Below, in pieces: positions 63,985 to 64,000 of a DNA stretch of 64,000 nt. Position 1 is the first letter of the stretch, and each line of letters opens with the position of its first letter. Made by a program: the position numbers and the translations under genes. This DNA is from Shewanella aestuarii. GTDB lineage: Bacteria; Pseudomonadota; Gammaproteobacteria; Enterobacterales; Shewanellaceae. The stretch lies in the NCBI RefSeq assembly GCF_011765625.1, contig NZ_CP050313.1:1422501-1486500 (forward strand). Reading direction: 5' to 3'. The notes under the pieces are model-generated. The model was not told the DNA's origin, ran no database searches, and saw nothing but the letters and a program-made list of their open reading frames with translations.

Positions 63985-64000
63985 CAGTAAACTAGATTAA

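Overview
The window looks like chromosomal DNA from a low-GC gammaproteobacterium, most likely a Shewanella species. The evidence is gene content and order recalled from that genus: psp-ycjXF, then comEA-like, yciK, a Pla-1/cef lipase, sohB and SO2930-type diheme proteins; tesA next to a YbbA/YbbP exporter; a trpEGDCFBA operon with yciV-yciO-scpAB-rluB on its other side; and tamAB. I see no phage, insertion sequence or CRISPR array. Almost everything is core housekeeping.

Layout. 1-5.1 kb: envelope-stress genes, with pspF (cut by the window edge) divergent from pspABC, then ycjX-ycjF. 5.2-16.6 kb: secreted and envelope proteins (ComEA-like HhH protein, YciK, a large lipoprotein lipase, SohB, an AraC regulator, two diheme lipoproteins of which one is fused to a parallel beta-helix, and a DUF3083-like protein). 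16.7-25.4 kb: tesA, an ABC exporter, topB, a prolyl aminopeptidase and ycbL. 25.5-31.6 kb: a Tat-exported molybdenum hydroxylase (2Fe-2S and Mo subunits) with its XdhC and MocA-like maturation proteins, then a chemotaxis receptor. 31.7-34.6 kb: xthA, yciI, yciB and an orphan solute-binding protein. 34.6-41.7 kb: the complete trp operon on the minus strand, preceded by a leader peptide with three consecutive Trp codons and an attenuator hairpin. 41.9-45.8 kb: yciV, yciO, scpA, scpB, rluB. 46.1-47.2 kb: tRNA-Leu(UAA), two further copies of its 3' end and trailer, and a divergent HU-like gene. 47.4-50.7 kb: an L,D-transpeptidase, mepK, rplY and a DUF2164 gene. 50.7-56.5 kb: tamB and tamA. 56.6-64 kb: an isoaspartyl peptidase, a CBS protein, hrpA and a sparsely coding end with small genes and a pair of inverted DnaA-box-like sites.

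Two observations stand out. First, six conserved genes (pspC, ycjF, an SO2930-type diheme gene, yciV, scpB, ldtD) are each broken by exactly one missing base in or beside a G or C run of four to seven. Restoring one base gives a family-length protein in every case, which is a strong sign of under-called homopolymers in the sequence. Second, the tRNA-Leu locus carries tandem copies of the tRNA 3' end plus trailer and terminator, with a 238-bp period between the last two. This recalls the rtT repeats of the E. coli tyrT locus and the 3'ETS-leuZ sponge RNA, and is the best candidate here for undescribed RNA biology.
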